Positions 53,664 to 63,447 of a stretch of 64,000 nt of DNA are shown in pieces. Below the pieces are notes generated by a model. That model did not search any database. It had not been told where the DNA came from and was given only the letters and a program-made list of their open reading frames with translations. Source of the stretch: DAISJI01 sp964559835 (lineage in GTDB: Bacteria; Acidobacteriota; Terriglobia; Terriglobales; Acidobacteriaceae). The stretch lies in contig CAZLJE010000008.1 of the NCBI GenBank assembly GCA_964559835.1, forward strand, positions 62,001 through 126,000, in the 5' to 3' direction. Each line of letters begins with the position of its first letter. Position 1 is the stretch's first letter. Both the position numbers and the translations under genes were made by a program.

Positions 53664-56402
53664 ATGCGCATCTTCAAAAGTCTTTTTCTCTTTGTCATTG
53701 TCAGCGTCACCGCCCTCGCACAGAACGTGACGCTGGACTCGTGGGATTTCCTCGCCGACCCGTCGGGTACGCTCAACGTTGAGAATCTGAGATCTGCCAC
53801 TGCCTGGCGCAAAGCACGCGCGGGCCTGTCGTGGCAGGCGCAATTCGACGATATGCGCGACTACGCTGGAGTCGCCTGGTACCGCACGTCGGTCGACATA
53901 CCGCAGTTCGAACATCCGGAACGCGTTCTGCTGCGCTTCGGCGCCGTCGACTACAGCGCCACCGTTTATGTGAACGGAAAGGACGTGGGCACGCATGAAG
54001 GCGGCTACACCCCGTTCGCGTACGACATCACCGATCTCGTGCGGCCGGGTGCGAATGCGATTGCAGTGCGCGTATCGGATCCGTCAAGCAACAAGGAGCC
54101 CGGCAAATCGCTCTACCGGTCGATCCCGCACGGAAAACAGAGCTGGTATGTCCAGACCAGCGGATTGTGGCAGCCGGTCACGCTGGAGCTTCGTCCTGCG
54201 AGCTATATCGACAGCATTCGCGTTACGCCGCAAAACGACGGCCGCGTGCAGATCGATTTCGACTTGAAAGGCGCACGACCCGGCTCCGGCAGTTTATTCG
54301 TCGTCATTCGCGATCCGCAGGGCGGCATCGTTGCCCAGCACGCTTTGCCGCTCGCACAACAGAGCGCATATCAGATCGTCGCGACAGTGCCAGCTCCGGA
54401 GCTCTGGAACACAGATCATCCCGCGCTGTACACGGTGGAAGCGCACCTTGGCGCCTACCCGGATGACGTGGTTACCACCCGATTTGGCTTCCGTCATTTC
54501 GAAGCCCGCAACGGCAAGCTGTTCCTCAACGGCCGTCCTTTTTACATGATCGGCGCTCTCGACCAGGACTTCTATCCCGACACCATTTACTCGCCGCCGT
54601 CACACGCGTATGTGAGGCGCGAGATGGAACTGGCGAAAAAGCTGGGATTGAACACGCTGCGCTGTCACATCAAGGTGTGCGAACCGGAATACCTCGACGC
54701 CGCCGATGAAGCGGGAATCCTTGTCTGGTACGAGATTCCCAACTGGGACAACTTCGACGCGGAATCCGACAAGCGGGGCGAGGACACCTTCGACGCGATG
54801 ATCGCGCGCGACTGGAACCATCCGTCGATCGTCATCCAGAGCATCATCAACGAATCGTGGGGCATCGACCTCAAGAAGTCCGACCAGCGCGCCTGGCTGC
54901 GTCAAATGACCGAGCGCGCACAGAAGGTGGTTGCGCCGATTGGCCGGCTGATCGTCGACAATAGCGCCTGCTGCGAGAATTTTCACGTCCGCAGCGACCT
55001 CGAAGATTTTCACCAGTACTACTCGATCCCCGATCACGCGGCGAAGTGGGACGCATGGGTCGCCGATTTCGCGTCGGGTCCGAAATGGAGCTTCAGTCCA
55101 CACGGCGACGCGCAGCGCACCGGCAGCGAGCCGCTGATCGTTTCCGAATTCGGCAACTGGGGCCTGCCGCAACTTCCGGAGAATCTACCGTGGTGGTTTC
55201 CGCGGAGCAATGCTGAGATCACGCGTCCGGCCGGCGTGTATGACCGGTTTCGCGAATACAAGTTCGGACGAATATTTCAGGATTATGATGCCCTGGCTCG
55301 TGCTACGCAGTGGCATGAATTCCTTTCCCTGAAGCACGAGATCGAGGAAATGCGGCGGTACGGCTCCATCCAGGGCTACGTCATCACCGAGTTCACTGAC
55401 ATTAATTGGGAGTCGAACGGCCTGCTGACGATGTGGCGTGAGCCGAAGGTATATGCTGCCGAACTTTCGCGCATCCAGCAGCCCGATGTCGTGCTGGCGC
55501 GACTGGCGCAACACAACCTCACCTCCGGCTACACCGCAACGGCGGAGCTGTTTCTATCGCACTACAGCACACGCCCGCTGAAGGGCGCAATTTTGTTCTG
55601 GCACACCGACGCCGGGCAGTTCGGGCGCGTGACGCTCGCGGACGATTCGGCGCCGGCATCAGTACTGTCGCTGGGCGCCATCAGCATTCCGGCCGCAACT
55701 ACCGGGAGCGGCCTACGCGTCGAGCATTTGTATCTCGAGATCCGCGATGCGGCCGGCGCCCTGATCGCTGAAAACGCTTATCCGCTCAATGTTTTTCAGG
55801 TGCAGCCGCGGCAAAACGCCACCGTCTCTATCTACGATCCATCTGGCGCCTTGCCGCATCTGCGCGAACAATTTGCTTCTCGCGGATACCGCATCACCGA
55901 CTCTGCGCCCGTGATGCTCGCGACGCGTTGGGACGACCGCGTCGATGAATACCTCCAACTTGGCGGCCACGTCATTGTTCTCGTCGACGCACCCGATGCG
56001 CTGCCGTCCGGCCTCGCAGTGCAGATGAAACAGCGCAAAGACGATTACGACGGCGATTGGGTCTCGAACTTCGCCTGGGTGGATCCGCACTCGCCCGTCT
56101 TTCGCGACATCACCGCCGGCCCCATCCTCGGATGGGAAGCCTCCGCGGTCACGCCGCGATTCGTTCTACGCGCGACGAAACCCGAGAACTATGACGATGT
56201 CCTCTCCGGCATGTTTTACGGCTGGATCAACCTGAATTCTCCGCTCCTGGTGCAGGCGCGCGTTGGCAGCGGCGCGGCTCTCGTCACTACTTTCCGCTTC
56301 GATCACTACGGCTCCGACCCATATGCCACTGCGCTATTGGACGCGCTGGTCGGGTACGCATCGTCGCCGGAGTTCCGTCCGCGGATGGAGTGGACTCGAT
56401 GA
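53664..56402 (+). CDS. Secreted glycoside hydrolase family 2 protein
   Basis: 912 aa with signal peptide RIFKSLFLFVIVSVTALAQ. Order: jelly-roll sugar-binding domain (FGAVDYSATVYVNGKDVGTH EGGYTPFAYDITD), Ig-like domain, TIM barrel with acid/base Glu in QSIINESWGID and probable nucleophile Glu in GYVITEFTDINWES, then a long C-terminal extension of about 300 residues. GH2 enzymes are beta-galactosidases, beta-mannosidases or beta-glucuronidases; which one is open. The stop overlaps the next hydrolase (ATGA). Confidence 0.9.
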   Translation: MRIFKSLFLFVIVSVTALAQNVTLDSWDFLADPSGTLNVENLRSATAWRKARAGLSWQAQFDDMRDYAGVAWYRTSVDIPQFEHPERVLLRFGAVDYSATVYVNGKDVGTHEGGYTPFAYDITDLVRPGANAIAVRVSDPSSNKEPGKSLYRSIPHGKQSWYVQTSGLWQPVTLELRPASYIDSIRVTPQNDGRVQIDFDLKGARPGSGSLFVVIRDPQGGIVAQHALPLAQQSAYQIVATVPAPELWNTDHPALYTVEAHLGAYPDDVVTTRFGFRHFEARNGKLFLNGRPFYMIGALDQDFYPDTIYSPPSHAYVRREMELAKKLGLNTLRCHIKVCEPEYLDAADEAGILVWYEIPNWDNFDAESDKRGEDTFDAMIARDWNHPSIVIQSIINESWGIDLKKSDQRAWLRQMTERAQKVVAPIGRLIVDNSACCENFHVRSDLEDFHQYYSIPDHAAKWDAWVADFASGPKWSFSPHGDAQRTGSEPLIVSEFGNWGLPQLPENLPWWFPRSNAEITRPAGVYDRFREYKFGRIFQDYDALARATQWHEFLSLKHEIEEMRRYGSIQGYVITEFTDINWESNGLLTMWREPKVYAAELSRIQQPDVVLARLAQHNLTSGYTATAELFLSHYSTRPLKGAILFWHTDAGQFGRVTLADDSAPASVLSLGAISIPAATTGSGLRVEHLYLEIRDAAGALIAENAYPLNVFQVQPRQNATVSIYDPSGALPHLREQFASRGYRITDSAPVMLATRWDDRVDEYLQLGGHVIVLVDAPDALPSGLAVQMKQRKDDYDGDWVSNFAWVDPHSPVFRDITAGPILGWEASAVTPRFVLRATKPENYDDVLSGMFYGWINLNSPLLVQARVGSGAALVTTFRFDHYGSDPYATALLDALVGYASSPEFRPRMEWTR

Positions 56403-59400
56403 TCCGCGCGATCGTCGTGCTCTTATTCTTGGCGACAGTGGCGAATGCGCAACAGGTTTCGCCCATCGTGGTGTTCTGGGACGACGGTTTTCCCTTCGCC
56501 GATACCGGCATCGTCACGCGCGCACACATTTCGGCAGCGGTACCCGGTGCGACGCTGGTCTCGGCTGATGCGCTTCCGTCCGCGCTGCTCCAGGCGAGAG
56601 TACTCGTCCTGCCGTACGGATCGACGTTTCCGGAATCCGCATGGCCTGCGATTTTCGATTTTCTCCAGCGCGGCGGACACTTGGTCGCGATCGGCGGACG
56701 TCCCTTCACACGACCAGCGTTTCGCGACGCCAACGGCTCGTGGAAGGTGCGCGATGAGAACTACGCGTTTGCGCGGGCGCTCAACCTCATCGACTACCAG
56801 CAGACTGAGCCGTCGGACGGTCTGAAGTTCGTCGCCAATCAGGATACTGGCCACGTGCGTCCGTTCTCATGGAAGAGCGCGTGGAGCTTGGTCGTCCGGC
56901 TGAGTGACGAGGATACCTCGGCACGCGAGGGCGCCGCCGGCCGCATCGACGCGCGCCTGACGCCACTCGCCTGGGGCGAACGCGACGGGCACAAGATCGT
57001 CTCGCCACTGGTCCAGATCGACCATCTGCACGGCCGTTTTCTCGGCGGACGCTGGATATTGGCGCCCGCGGAACTCACCCAGGAATTCTGGACTGGATCG
57101 ATTGCAGGGATGCTGACGGGCAGGGCCATGGAGGGCGCGTCGGATTTCCGCGCGCAAGTCGACACCCCGCTGCTGCTCCCCGACGAGCCGATCCGCATCA
57201 CGCTCTCGTGGCAGGGCTTCGGCGCCCCACCGCCGTCCGCGACGGTTGAACTAGTCGTCACGCCGGAGCACGGCAACCCGATTCGGCGCGAGATCAAGCT
57301 CACCGCGTCGGAGTGGCCGGTCAATCAACGCGTCGAGCTCCCGCCATCGCAAGGAGCGGGGCTGCATACGATCACCGCGACGTTACGCGCTGGTTCGCGC
57401 ACCGCGACCTCTCGCACGGGCTTCTGGATGCGCGATCTCGCGTACTTGCGCTCCGGCCCGAAGCTGACCGTCGATCGCGACTTCTTTCAATTCGACGGAC
57501 GCCCGATGCCGGTAGTCGGAACGACGTACATGGCGAGCGACGCGCAACGGCTTTTCTTCGCCGAGCCCAATCCCTACGTCTGGGATCGCGACATGGCGCA
57601 GATCGCCGGCGCCGGGCTCAACATGCTGCGCACCGGATGGTGGTCGGGATGGAGCGACCTCGTCGAGAACGGCGTCGCCACCGAGCGCACGCTGCGCACC
57701 ATGGAAGCTTTTCTTATGACGGCGCGTCGCCACAACCTGCCGGTCCAGTGGACGCTCTTCGCCTTCATGCCGGAAGTGCTCGGCGGCGGCAACGCGTATC
57801 TGAACCCGGAAGCGGTGCGGCGCGAAACGCAATTCGTCACTTCCGTTGTCGCGCGCTTCAACGACGTTCCATTCCTGGCGTGGGACCTCATCAACGAGCC
57901 CAGCTTCGACAATCCCGAGCACTTCTGGAGCACGCGTCCGAGTCGCGACGCAGCCGAGCGGGACGCATGGAAACAGTGGTTGCAGGCGCGCTATCCCGAC
58001 GACGGTGACCGCATCGCCGCATGGCGCTCCCTGCCGCAGGCGGACGGCGCACCGTTGCCGGACAACCGTGATTTCGCGGAGCGCGCGGCTTATATCGGCG
58101 GACACCCGATCGCGTCCTACGACTTTCATCTGTTCGCGCAGCAGAAGTTCGCCGGATGGGCGGCCGCTGTGCGCGATGCGATCCGCGCCTCCGGCAGCAC
58201 GCAATTGATCACCGTCGGGCAGGACGAAGGCGGAGGTAGCGAGCGGCCGTCCCCTTCCGTCTTTGCGTCGGCCGTCGACTTCACGACCACGCACACCTGG
58301 TGGCTCAACGACGCGCTGCTCTGGGATTCGCTGGTCGCGAAGACACCGAACAGACCGATGCTCACGCAGGAAACCGGCTTTCAGCGCGAGTGGGGACTCG
58401 ATGGCCGCCTGCGGCGCGATCCGTACAGCGAAGCCACCGTGCTGGAACGAAAAATGGCCGTCGCGCTCGGTACCGGAGCGGGCGCCATCCAGTGGCTGTG
58501 GAATGTGAACGCGTGGATGACCTCTGAGCAGGAAGTCACCATCGGTGCCGTCCGTCCTGATCAAACTGAAAAACCGGAAGTGGACGTCATGCGGCGCTTT
58601 GCTCGATTCGCAGCCGCGGCGCGCGACCACTTCAAAGCGCCGGAGCAACCGGAGGTGGCGATCGTCACCTCGCAGGCGCTGCAATACTCTGTGCTCGGGA
58701 GCGCAGCCATCGACGCGCAACAACGCGCGGTCCGCTTACTTCATTCCGACCTGCACGTTCCCGCGTACGTTGTGACCGAGAACAACATCGCCTCGCTCGG
58801 ACAGCCGAGGCTGGTAATCCTCCCATCACCGCAGGCATTGTCCGACACGGCTTGGCAGAAACTGATCGCCTATGTCGAGAACGGTGGCAAGCTCCTGATC
58901 ACGGGCTCTCCCGAACACGATGACCATTGGCGGCCAACGAACCGCCTGCGCGAACTGGGGATTGACGCCTTGGCCGAGCCGCTTACTTTCCGAGTCGGCG
59001 AAATGGCGGTGGCAGGACGGACAATCACCGCTCAGTTCGCCGGCGCCCGTCAACTCACACTCGAGTCGTTGCGAATGGCAAATGGCTGGGTGGAAAAGCT
59101 GGTCGGGAAGGGAACTCTCTTTGTCGCCGCTTACCCGGTTGAACTTGCCGACGGCCCTGATGCAGCGAAGGCGGTTTATTCGACCGTCCTGGACCGCGCC
59201 GGGATTCAGCCTCCATTCGAAGGCGATCTCGCTCCCGGCATCCTGGCGCGACCCGTTGTGTTCGCCGATTCCGTGCTCTACCTGCTGGTTTCCGAGTCAG
59301 GCGGCGATGGCGACATCGACCTCAAAGACCGGCTCAGCGGGGGCCGTGTGCGCTTGCGCCTTGGGTCGCAGCGCGCGGCTCTTATCCTCCTGGACCGCAG

Positions 59401-59431
59401 GACTGGCGCGGTCCTCGCGAAATCCGACTAA
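56399..59431 (+). CDS. Secreted GH5/GH42-like glycoside hydrolase with GATase-like domains
   Basis: 1010 aa from ATG 56399 (GTG 56390 possible). Signal peptide MIRAIVVLLFLATVANAQ. N-terminal class-I-amidotransferase-like Rossmann region (LLQARVLVLPYGSTFP, FLQRGGHLVAIGG), beta-sandwich, TIM barrel with acid/base Glu in AWDLINEPSFDN and a second Glu in LTQETGFQREWG, and a C-terminal GATase-like region (LVILPSPQALSD, YVENGGKLLITGSP). Two GATase-like folds around a GH barrel is uncommon; GH42 has one as its trimerisation domain. Translationally coupled to the GH2 gene, so they likely act on the same polysaccharide. Confidence 0.82.
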   Translation: MIRAIVVLLFLATVANAQQVSPIVVFWDDGFPFADTGIVTRAHISAAVPGATLVSADALPSALLQARVLVLPYGSTFPESAWPAIFDFLQRGGHLVAIGGRPFTRPAFRDANGSWKVRDENYAFARALNLIDYQQTEPSDGLKFVANQDTGHVRPFSWKSAWSLVVRLSDEDTSAREGAAGRIDARLTPLAWGERDGHKIVSPLVQIDHLHGRFLGGRWILAPAELTQEFWTGSIAGMLTGRAMEGASDFRAQVDTPLLLPDEPIRITLSWQGFGAPPPSATVELVVTPEHGNPIRREIKLTASEWPVNQRVELPPSQGAGLHTITATLRAGSRTATSRTGFWMRDLAYLRSGPKLTVDRDFFQFDGRPMPVVGTTYMASDAQRLFFAEPNPYVWDRDMAQIAGAGLNMLRTGWWSGWSDLVENGVATERTLRTMEAFLMTARRHNLPVQWTLFAFMPEVLGGGNAYLNPEAVRRETQFVTSVVARFNDVPFLAWDLINEPSFDNPEHFWSTRPSRDAAERDAWKQWLQARYPDDGDRIAAWRSLPQADGAPLPDNRDFAERAAYIGGHPIASYDFHLFAQQKFAGWAAAVRDAIRASGSTQLITVGQDEGGGSERPSPSVFASAVDFTTTHTWWLNDALLWDSLVAKTPNRPMLTQETGFQREWGLDGRLRRDPYSEATVLERKMAVALGTGAGAIQWLWNVNAWMTSEQEVTIGAVRPDQTEKPEVDVMRRFARFAAAARDHFKAPEQPEVAIVTSQALQYSVLGSAAIDAQQRAVRLLHSDLHVPAYVVTENNIASLGQPRLVILPSPQALSDTAWQKLIAYVENGGKLLITGSPEHDDHWRPTNRLRELGIDALAEPLTFRVGEMAVAGRTITAQFAGARQLTLESLRMANGWVEKLVGKGTLFVAAYPVELADGPDAAKAVYSTVLDRAGIQPPFEGDLAPGILARPVVFADSVLYLLVSESGGDGDIDLKDRLSGGRVRLRLGSQRAALILLDRRTGAVLAKSD

Positions 59432-59577
59432 TTCCATCCGCGCAGGTACCCGACCTCACAACGGGTTGTGAGCGTCGTCACCGCCGCTCGGTGCAGGCCT
59501 TGGCTACTGTACAGACGAGGAGCACCACCGGGTCGCGCGACCAGGCGGCGCCCACAAAACCAGATACGAGGAAGAAA

Positions 59578-59835
59578 ATGGCCTACGTAATCACCGATAC
59601 CTGCATTAAAGACGGACTCTGCGTGGACGCCTGCCCCACCGATTCGATCCATCCCCGGAAGGACGAAGAGGCCTTCGAGACCGTTCCCCAGCTCTACATG
59701 AGTCCCGAAGAGTGCATCGACTGCGGCGCTTGTGTCCAGACCTGCCCCACTAATTCGATCTTCCCCATGGACGAAGTGCCCGACGACAAGAAGGATTTTG
59801 TCGAGAAGAACGCCGCCTTTTTCGCCAACGCCTAA
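59578..59835 (+). CDS. 2[4Fe-4S]-type ferredoxin
   Basis: 85 aa from ATG 59578 behind GAGGAAG. Motifs CIKDGLCVDACPTDSIH and CIDCGACVQTCPTNSIF, the second complete for a [4Fe-4S] cluster and the first with an altered CxxxxCxxxCP spacing typical of 7Fe/8Fe ferredoxins. Electron carrier; partners could include the kor enzyme. A clean terminator follows. Confidence 0.93.
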   Translation: MAYVITDTCIKDGLCVDACPTDSIHPRKDEEAFETVPQLYMSPEECIDCGACVQTCPTNSIFPMDEVPDDKKDFVEKNAAFFANA

Positions 59836-59856
59836 GCTCCCCCGCAATAATGTCTA

Positions 59857-59888
59857 AGGCCGCTCGCAAGAGCGGCCTCGGTTGTTTT
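59857..59888 (+). terminator. Rho-independent terminator of the ferredoxin gene
   Basis: AGGCCGCTC-GCAA-GAGCGGCCT, a perfect 9-bp stem with GNRA loop, then CGGTTGTTTTT. It lies 22 nt after the stop. Confidence 0.9.
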
Positions 59889-59893
59889 TAAAT

Positions 59894-59915
59894 GGCAACT
59901 AGCAACTGGCAACTG
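59894..59915. repeat. 7-nt-period word array (CAACTAG type), second copy
   Basis: CAACTAG, CAACTGG, CAACTG, next to the murA stop, matching 49591-49620. Confidence 0.75.
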
Positions 59916-59918
59916 TTT

Positions 59919-61217
59919 TTACCCCACCGGCGCGCTGGCCTTCTTCGGGAACATCTCGCCCATGCGCTTGATCTCCGCGCCGACGCCGCGCAGCTTTTCC
60001 TCGATGCGCTCGTAGCCGCGGTCGATGTGATAAACGCGGTCGATAATGGTTTCGCCCTCGGCGACCAGCGCTGCCAGCACCAGCGAGGCCGACGCGCGCA
60101 GATCGCTTGCCAGCACCGCCGCGGCGCTCAATGGCGTCTTGCCGCGCACGATCGCCCGCCGTCCCTCGATTTTGATGTTGGCGCCCATGCGAACCAGTTC
60201 CTGCGCGTGCATGAAGCGGTTCTCGAAGATGTTCTCCACGATCACCGACGTCCCTTCCGCCTGCGTCATCAGCGCCATGTACTGCGCCTGCATGTCGGTC
60301 GCAAAGCCGGGATACTCCTCGGTATTCATGTCCGCGGGCTTGAACGGGCCTTCGCCCATCACGCGCACCGATTCGCCATTGGTCCGGATCTTTACCCCCA
60401 CCTCTTCCAGCTTCTGCAGCAGCGCCGATTGATGTTCGACGTTCAAGCCGGTGACGTTGAGGTCGCCGCCTGTCATCGCGCCTGCCAGGATGAAAGTTCC
60501 GGCCTCGATGCGGTCCGGGATGATGCGATGTTTCGCCCCGTGCAGCTTCTCGACGCCTTGGATCTTCATAGTCGACCGCCCACCGCCCTCGATCTTCGCG
60601 CCCATCTTGTTCAGCAGCGCCGCCAGGTCGGCGACCTCGGGCTCGCGCGCGCAATTTTCCATGATGGTTTCGCCCTCGGCGAGGGTAGCGGCCATCATCA
60701 GGTCTTCGGTTCCGGTGACAGTGATCTTGTCGAAGCTGATGCGCGCGCCCCTGAGCCGTTTGGCGCGCGCGACGACGTAGCCGTGCTCGGTCGTGATCTC
60801 CGCCCCGAGTTTTTCGAGTCCTTTGATGTGCAGATCGATGGGGCGCGCCCCGATCGCGCATCCTCCGGGCATGGAGACCCTCGCTTCGCCGCACCGCGCG
60901 ACCAGCGGCCCGAGCACCAGCGTCGACGCACGCATCGTCTTCACCAGTTCGTATGCTGCTTCCGGTTTCGGCGTCTTGCCGACGCAGATCGTCGTGCGAT
61001 GCTGCGCCCGCCCATACCCGAGTTCTACCTCGGCGCCCATGCTGGCCAGCAGCCGGCGTTCGGTCTCGATGTCGCGCACCTGTGGAATGTTCTCGAGAAT
61101 GATGGGCTCGTCGGTCAGCAGGGCGGCAGCCATCGCGGGCAACGCCGCATTTTTCGCGCCGCTGACGCGGATGGTGCCAAGCAGCGGATTCCCGCCGCGA
61201 ATCACAAACTTATCCAT
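59919..61217 (-). CDS. murA: UDP-N-acetylglucosamine 1-carboxyvinyltransferase
   Basis: 432 aa. MDKFVIRGGNPLLGTIRVSG AKNAALP is the MurA start; the active-site Cys is in MPGGCAIGARPIDLHI and further signatures are DLRASASLVLAALVAEGET and the terminal HIDRGYERIEEKLRGVGAEI. It adds PEP enolpyruvate to UDP-GlcNAc, the first committed step of peptidoglycan synthesis. The Cys is retained, so fosfomycin sensitivity is expected. Confidence 0.96.
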   Translation of the reverse strand: MDKFVIRGGNPLLGTIRVSGAKNAALPAMAAALLTDEPIILENIPQVRDIETERRLLASMGAEVELGYGRAQHRTTICVGKTPKPEAAYELVKTMRASTLVLGPLVARCGEARVSMPGGCAIGARPIDLHIKGLEKLGAEITTEHGYVVARAKRLRGARISFDKITVTGTEDLMMAATLAEGETIMENCAREPEVADLAALLNKMGAKIEGGGRSTMKIQGVEKLHGAKHRIIPDRIEAGTFILAGAMTGGDLNVTGLNVEHQSALLQKLEEVGVKIRTNGESVRVMGEGPFKPADMNTEEYPGFATDMQAQYMALMTQAEGTSVIVENIFENRFMHAQELVRMGANIKIEGRRAIVRGKTPLSAAAVLASDLRASASLVLAALVAEGETIIDRVYHIDRGYERIEEKLRGVGAEIKRMGEMFPKKASAPVG

Positions 61218-61313
61218 AAGGCCTCAACTATGAGGTGAAGCTTCCTGTACCCAGTGTGCCACGATGTGACTATTGCTGGTATGCGTGTAGAACCTTAGTA
61301 ATTAGTATCGCGG

Positions 61314-61395
61314 GAGTCTCGCCTGCATTCGACCGTAGCACTGGCGTCCCGCCGGTCACTCTGCAAGTAACGCGGGCGTCGCGCCCGCCACCTGA
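61314..61395. repeat. Composite of three REP-like families
   Basis: In 82 bp: GTCTCGCCTGCATTC (family D), GTAGCACTGGCGTCCCGCCG GTCA (family B) and AACGCGGGCGTCGCGCCCGCC (family C). Between murA and murQ. No other feature in 61218-61313. Confidence 0.75.
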
Positions 61396-61398
61396 CGC

Positions 61399-62319
61399 CT
61401 AACGCCTCATCGCGCTCTCGATCGCTTCCCGCACGTTCCCGTTAGCAAGCCGCAGCTGCTTCTCCGCCTCGGCTTTCGAGATTCCCGTTCGCAGCATGAT
61501 TAGCGCCAGCGGCACGCTATCGCCGGACTCTTTGAGCTTGCTGCCGGCGGCTTCGCGGGACGCGCCGGTTGCCTTTTCGAGGATGCCGATCGCGCGCTCC
61601 ACCAGCTTTCCGTTCTTCGGGTGTACGTTGACCATCAGGTTGCCGTACACGTAGCCGAGCCGAGCCATCGCGCCAGTCGTGATCATGTTGCAGATGAGCT
61701 TCTGCGCCGTTCCGGCCTTCATGCGCGTGGAACCGGAGAGCACCTCGGGCCCGACTTCAGCAACAATTTCGATGTCAGCGGCTTTGCCTAGAGGGGAACC
61801 GGGATTACAGGTGATCGCGACCGTCTTCGCGCCTTTGCATCGCGCGTACTCGATGGCCGCGATGGTGTAGGGCGTGCGCCCGCTGGCCGCCAGCCCCGCC
61901 ACTACGTCGTTGCTCCCGGGCTTGCGATCAGCGATGTCGCTGCGCCCGGCCTCGGCATCGTCCTCGCTAGCTTCCGTGGCGCTCCACAGCGCGTTCGTGC
62001 CGCCCGCCATGACGAACTGCACCTTGTCGTATCCGACGTTGAAGGTCGGAGGGCACTCCGACGCGTCCAGCGCCGCGATCCTTCCGCTTGTGCCGGCGCC
62101 GACATAGATCAGCCGCCCGCCTTGGCCGATTGCGTGCGCCACCGCGTCGATCGCCTCGGCGATCTGCGGCACTGCGCGTTGCACGGCCGCGGCGACTTTC
62201 TCGTCTTCGGCGTTGATGACGCGCGCAATGTCGAGCGCATCCAGGCAGTCCAGTTGCGCCGACGCCGGATTCTGCGCCTCCGTGTTCAGTCTCTGTATCT
62301 GGTCTTTGACTTCGGACAT
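61399..62319 (-). CDS. murQ: N-acetylmuramic acid 6-phosphate etherase
   Basis: 306 aa. SIS-domain signatures: IYVGAGTSGRIAALDASECP PTF, TEASEDDAEAG and GPEVLSGSTRMKAGTAQKLI CN. It cleaves the lactyl ether of MurNAc-6-P to GlcNAc-6-P and lactate in peptidoglycan recycling. The gene 6 nt upstream is a serine hydrolase, so they may be one operon. Confidence 0.95.
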   Translation of the reverse strand: MSEVKDQIQRLNTEAQNPASAQLDCLDALDIARVINAEDEKVAAAVQRAVPQIAEAIDAVAHAIGQGGRLIYVGAGTSGRIAALDASECPPTFNVGYDKVQFVMAGGTNALWSATEASEDDAEAGRSDIADRKPGSNDVVAGLAASGRTPYTIAAIEYARCKGAKTVAITCNPGSPLGKAADIEIVAEVGPEVLSGSTRMKAGTAQKLICNMITTGAMARLGYVYGNLMVNVHPKNGKLVERAIGILEKATGASREAAGSKLKESGDSVPLALIMLRTGISKAEAEKQLRLANGNVREAIESAMRR

Positions 62320-62325
62320 GACCCC

Positions 62326-63417
62326 TCAGTGTACGCCCGGCGCGAATCCCAGCGCCTCCATCACGGCGTCGTGGAATGCCGGCCGCACCTGCTTGATCAA
62401 CTGCGACTGGCGATAGGGCCAGGTGCGGTTTGTCAGCAACGTTACGCTCAGACGCCGCTCGGGATCGATCCACAGCGAAGTGCCTGTGAATCCGAGATGT
62501 CCGTAAGCCGGCTGCGAAAAATGATGCCCTGATTGCGACGGCGGTGAAACGCGGTCCCATCCCAGCGCGCGCGCATAGCCATTTCGTACCGGCTGCGGTG
62601 ACGTGAACAGCTTCACTGTGTCCGGCCGTACAACTGGCCGTCCGCCCGCCAACATCCACTCCGCGAACCGCGCGACGTCCGCTGCCGGCGCAAACAGTCC
62701 CGCGTGCGCCGAGACGCCATCCATCACGCTGGTGTTCTCGTCGTGCACTTCGCCCTGGATGATGCGGTGGCGGAAAGTCTTGTCGTCTTCCGTGGGCGGG
62801 ATCTGCTCGCGCCACTCTGCGGGCGGACGGTATCCCGTGCGCGACAACCCAAGTGGGCCGAAAATCTCGCGCGCACTGAACGCGTCGATCCGCTCGTCGG
62901 CCAGGCGCTCCAGCAGGACGCCAAGCACGATGAAACCGAGATCGCTGTACTCGACGTGGTCTCCCGGTTCGGCAATGAGTGGCACGCGACAAGCGGCGTC
63001 CATAATTTCCTCGCGCGAGTGCGCCCGCTCAAACAGCTTCTCGTACGCAGGCAGTCCCGACGTATGCGCCAGCAGATGACGGGCAGTCACGCGGCTTCGT
63101 TCGCCGCCCCCTCCAAATTCCGGCAGGACGCCAACCACGGGCGCCTCCAGATCTAGCACTCCGCGCTCGTATAGCAGCATCGCCATCGACGTCGCGGCCA
63201 TCACCTTCGTCAGCGACGCGACATCGAAGATGGTCTCGCCCGTCACCTCGGGCATGCTTGCGTCGTAGGTCAGTCGCCCGAACCCGCGCAGCGCGATCAC
63301 GTTGCCTTCCAGCGTGACCGCCGTCGCCGCACCCGGGAACGCCCGCTGCGCCACGCCGTCGCGCAGGATCTGCCATGTGCGCTCCAGACCGGATTCCGTC
63401 ACTGTGCTTGTGTTCAA
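62326..63417 (-). CDS. Serine beta-lactamase-fold hydrolase
   Basis: 363 aa, no signal peptide. SxxK motif in VASLTKVMAATSM, YxN-like tyrosine in HVEYSDLGFIVLG and an HxG-like YGHLGFTGTSLW. Class C/penicillin-binding-protein fold (esterase/PBP4* group); used on muropeptides or esters in this family. It is next to murQ (6 nt), which hints at a recycling role. Lacks signal peptide, so cytosolic. Confidence 0.88.
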   Translation of the reverse strand: MNTSTVTESGLERTWQILRDGVAQRAFPGAATAVTLEGNVIALRGFGRLTYDASMPEVTGETIFDVASLTKVMAATSMAMLLYERGVLDLEAPVVGVLPEFGGGGERSRVTARHLLAHTSGLPAYEKLFERAHSREEIMDAACRVPLIAEPGDHVEYSDLGFIVLGVLLERLADERIDAFSAREIFGPLGLSRTGYRPPAEWREQIPPTEDDKTFRHRIIQGEVHDENTSVMDGVSAHAGLFAPAADVARFAEWMLAGGRPVVRPDTVKLFTSPQPVRNGYARALGWDRVSPPSQSGHHFSQPAYGHLGFTGTSLWIDPERRLSVTLLTNRTWPYRQSQLIKQVRPAFHDAVMEALGFAPGVH

Positions 63418-63447
63418 TTCCGTCTGTCCCTACAATCGCATGTTCCC

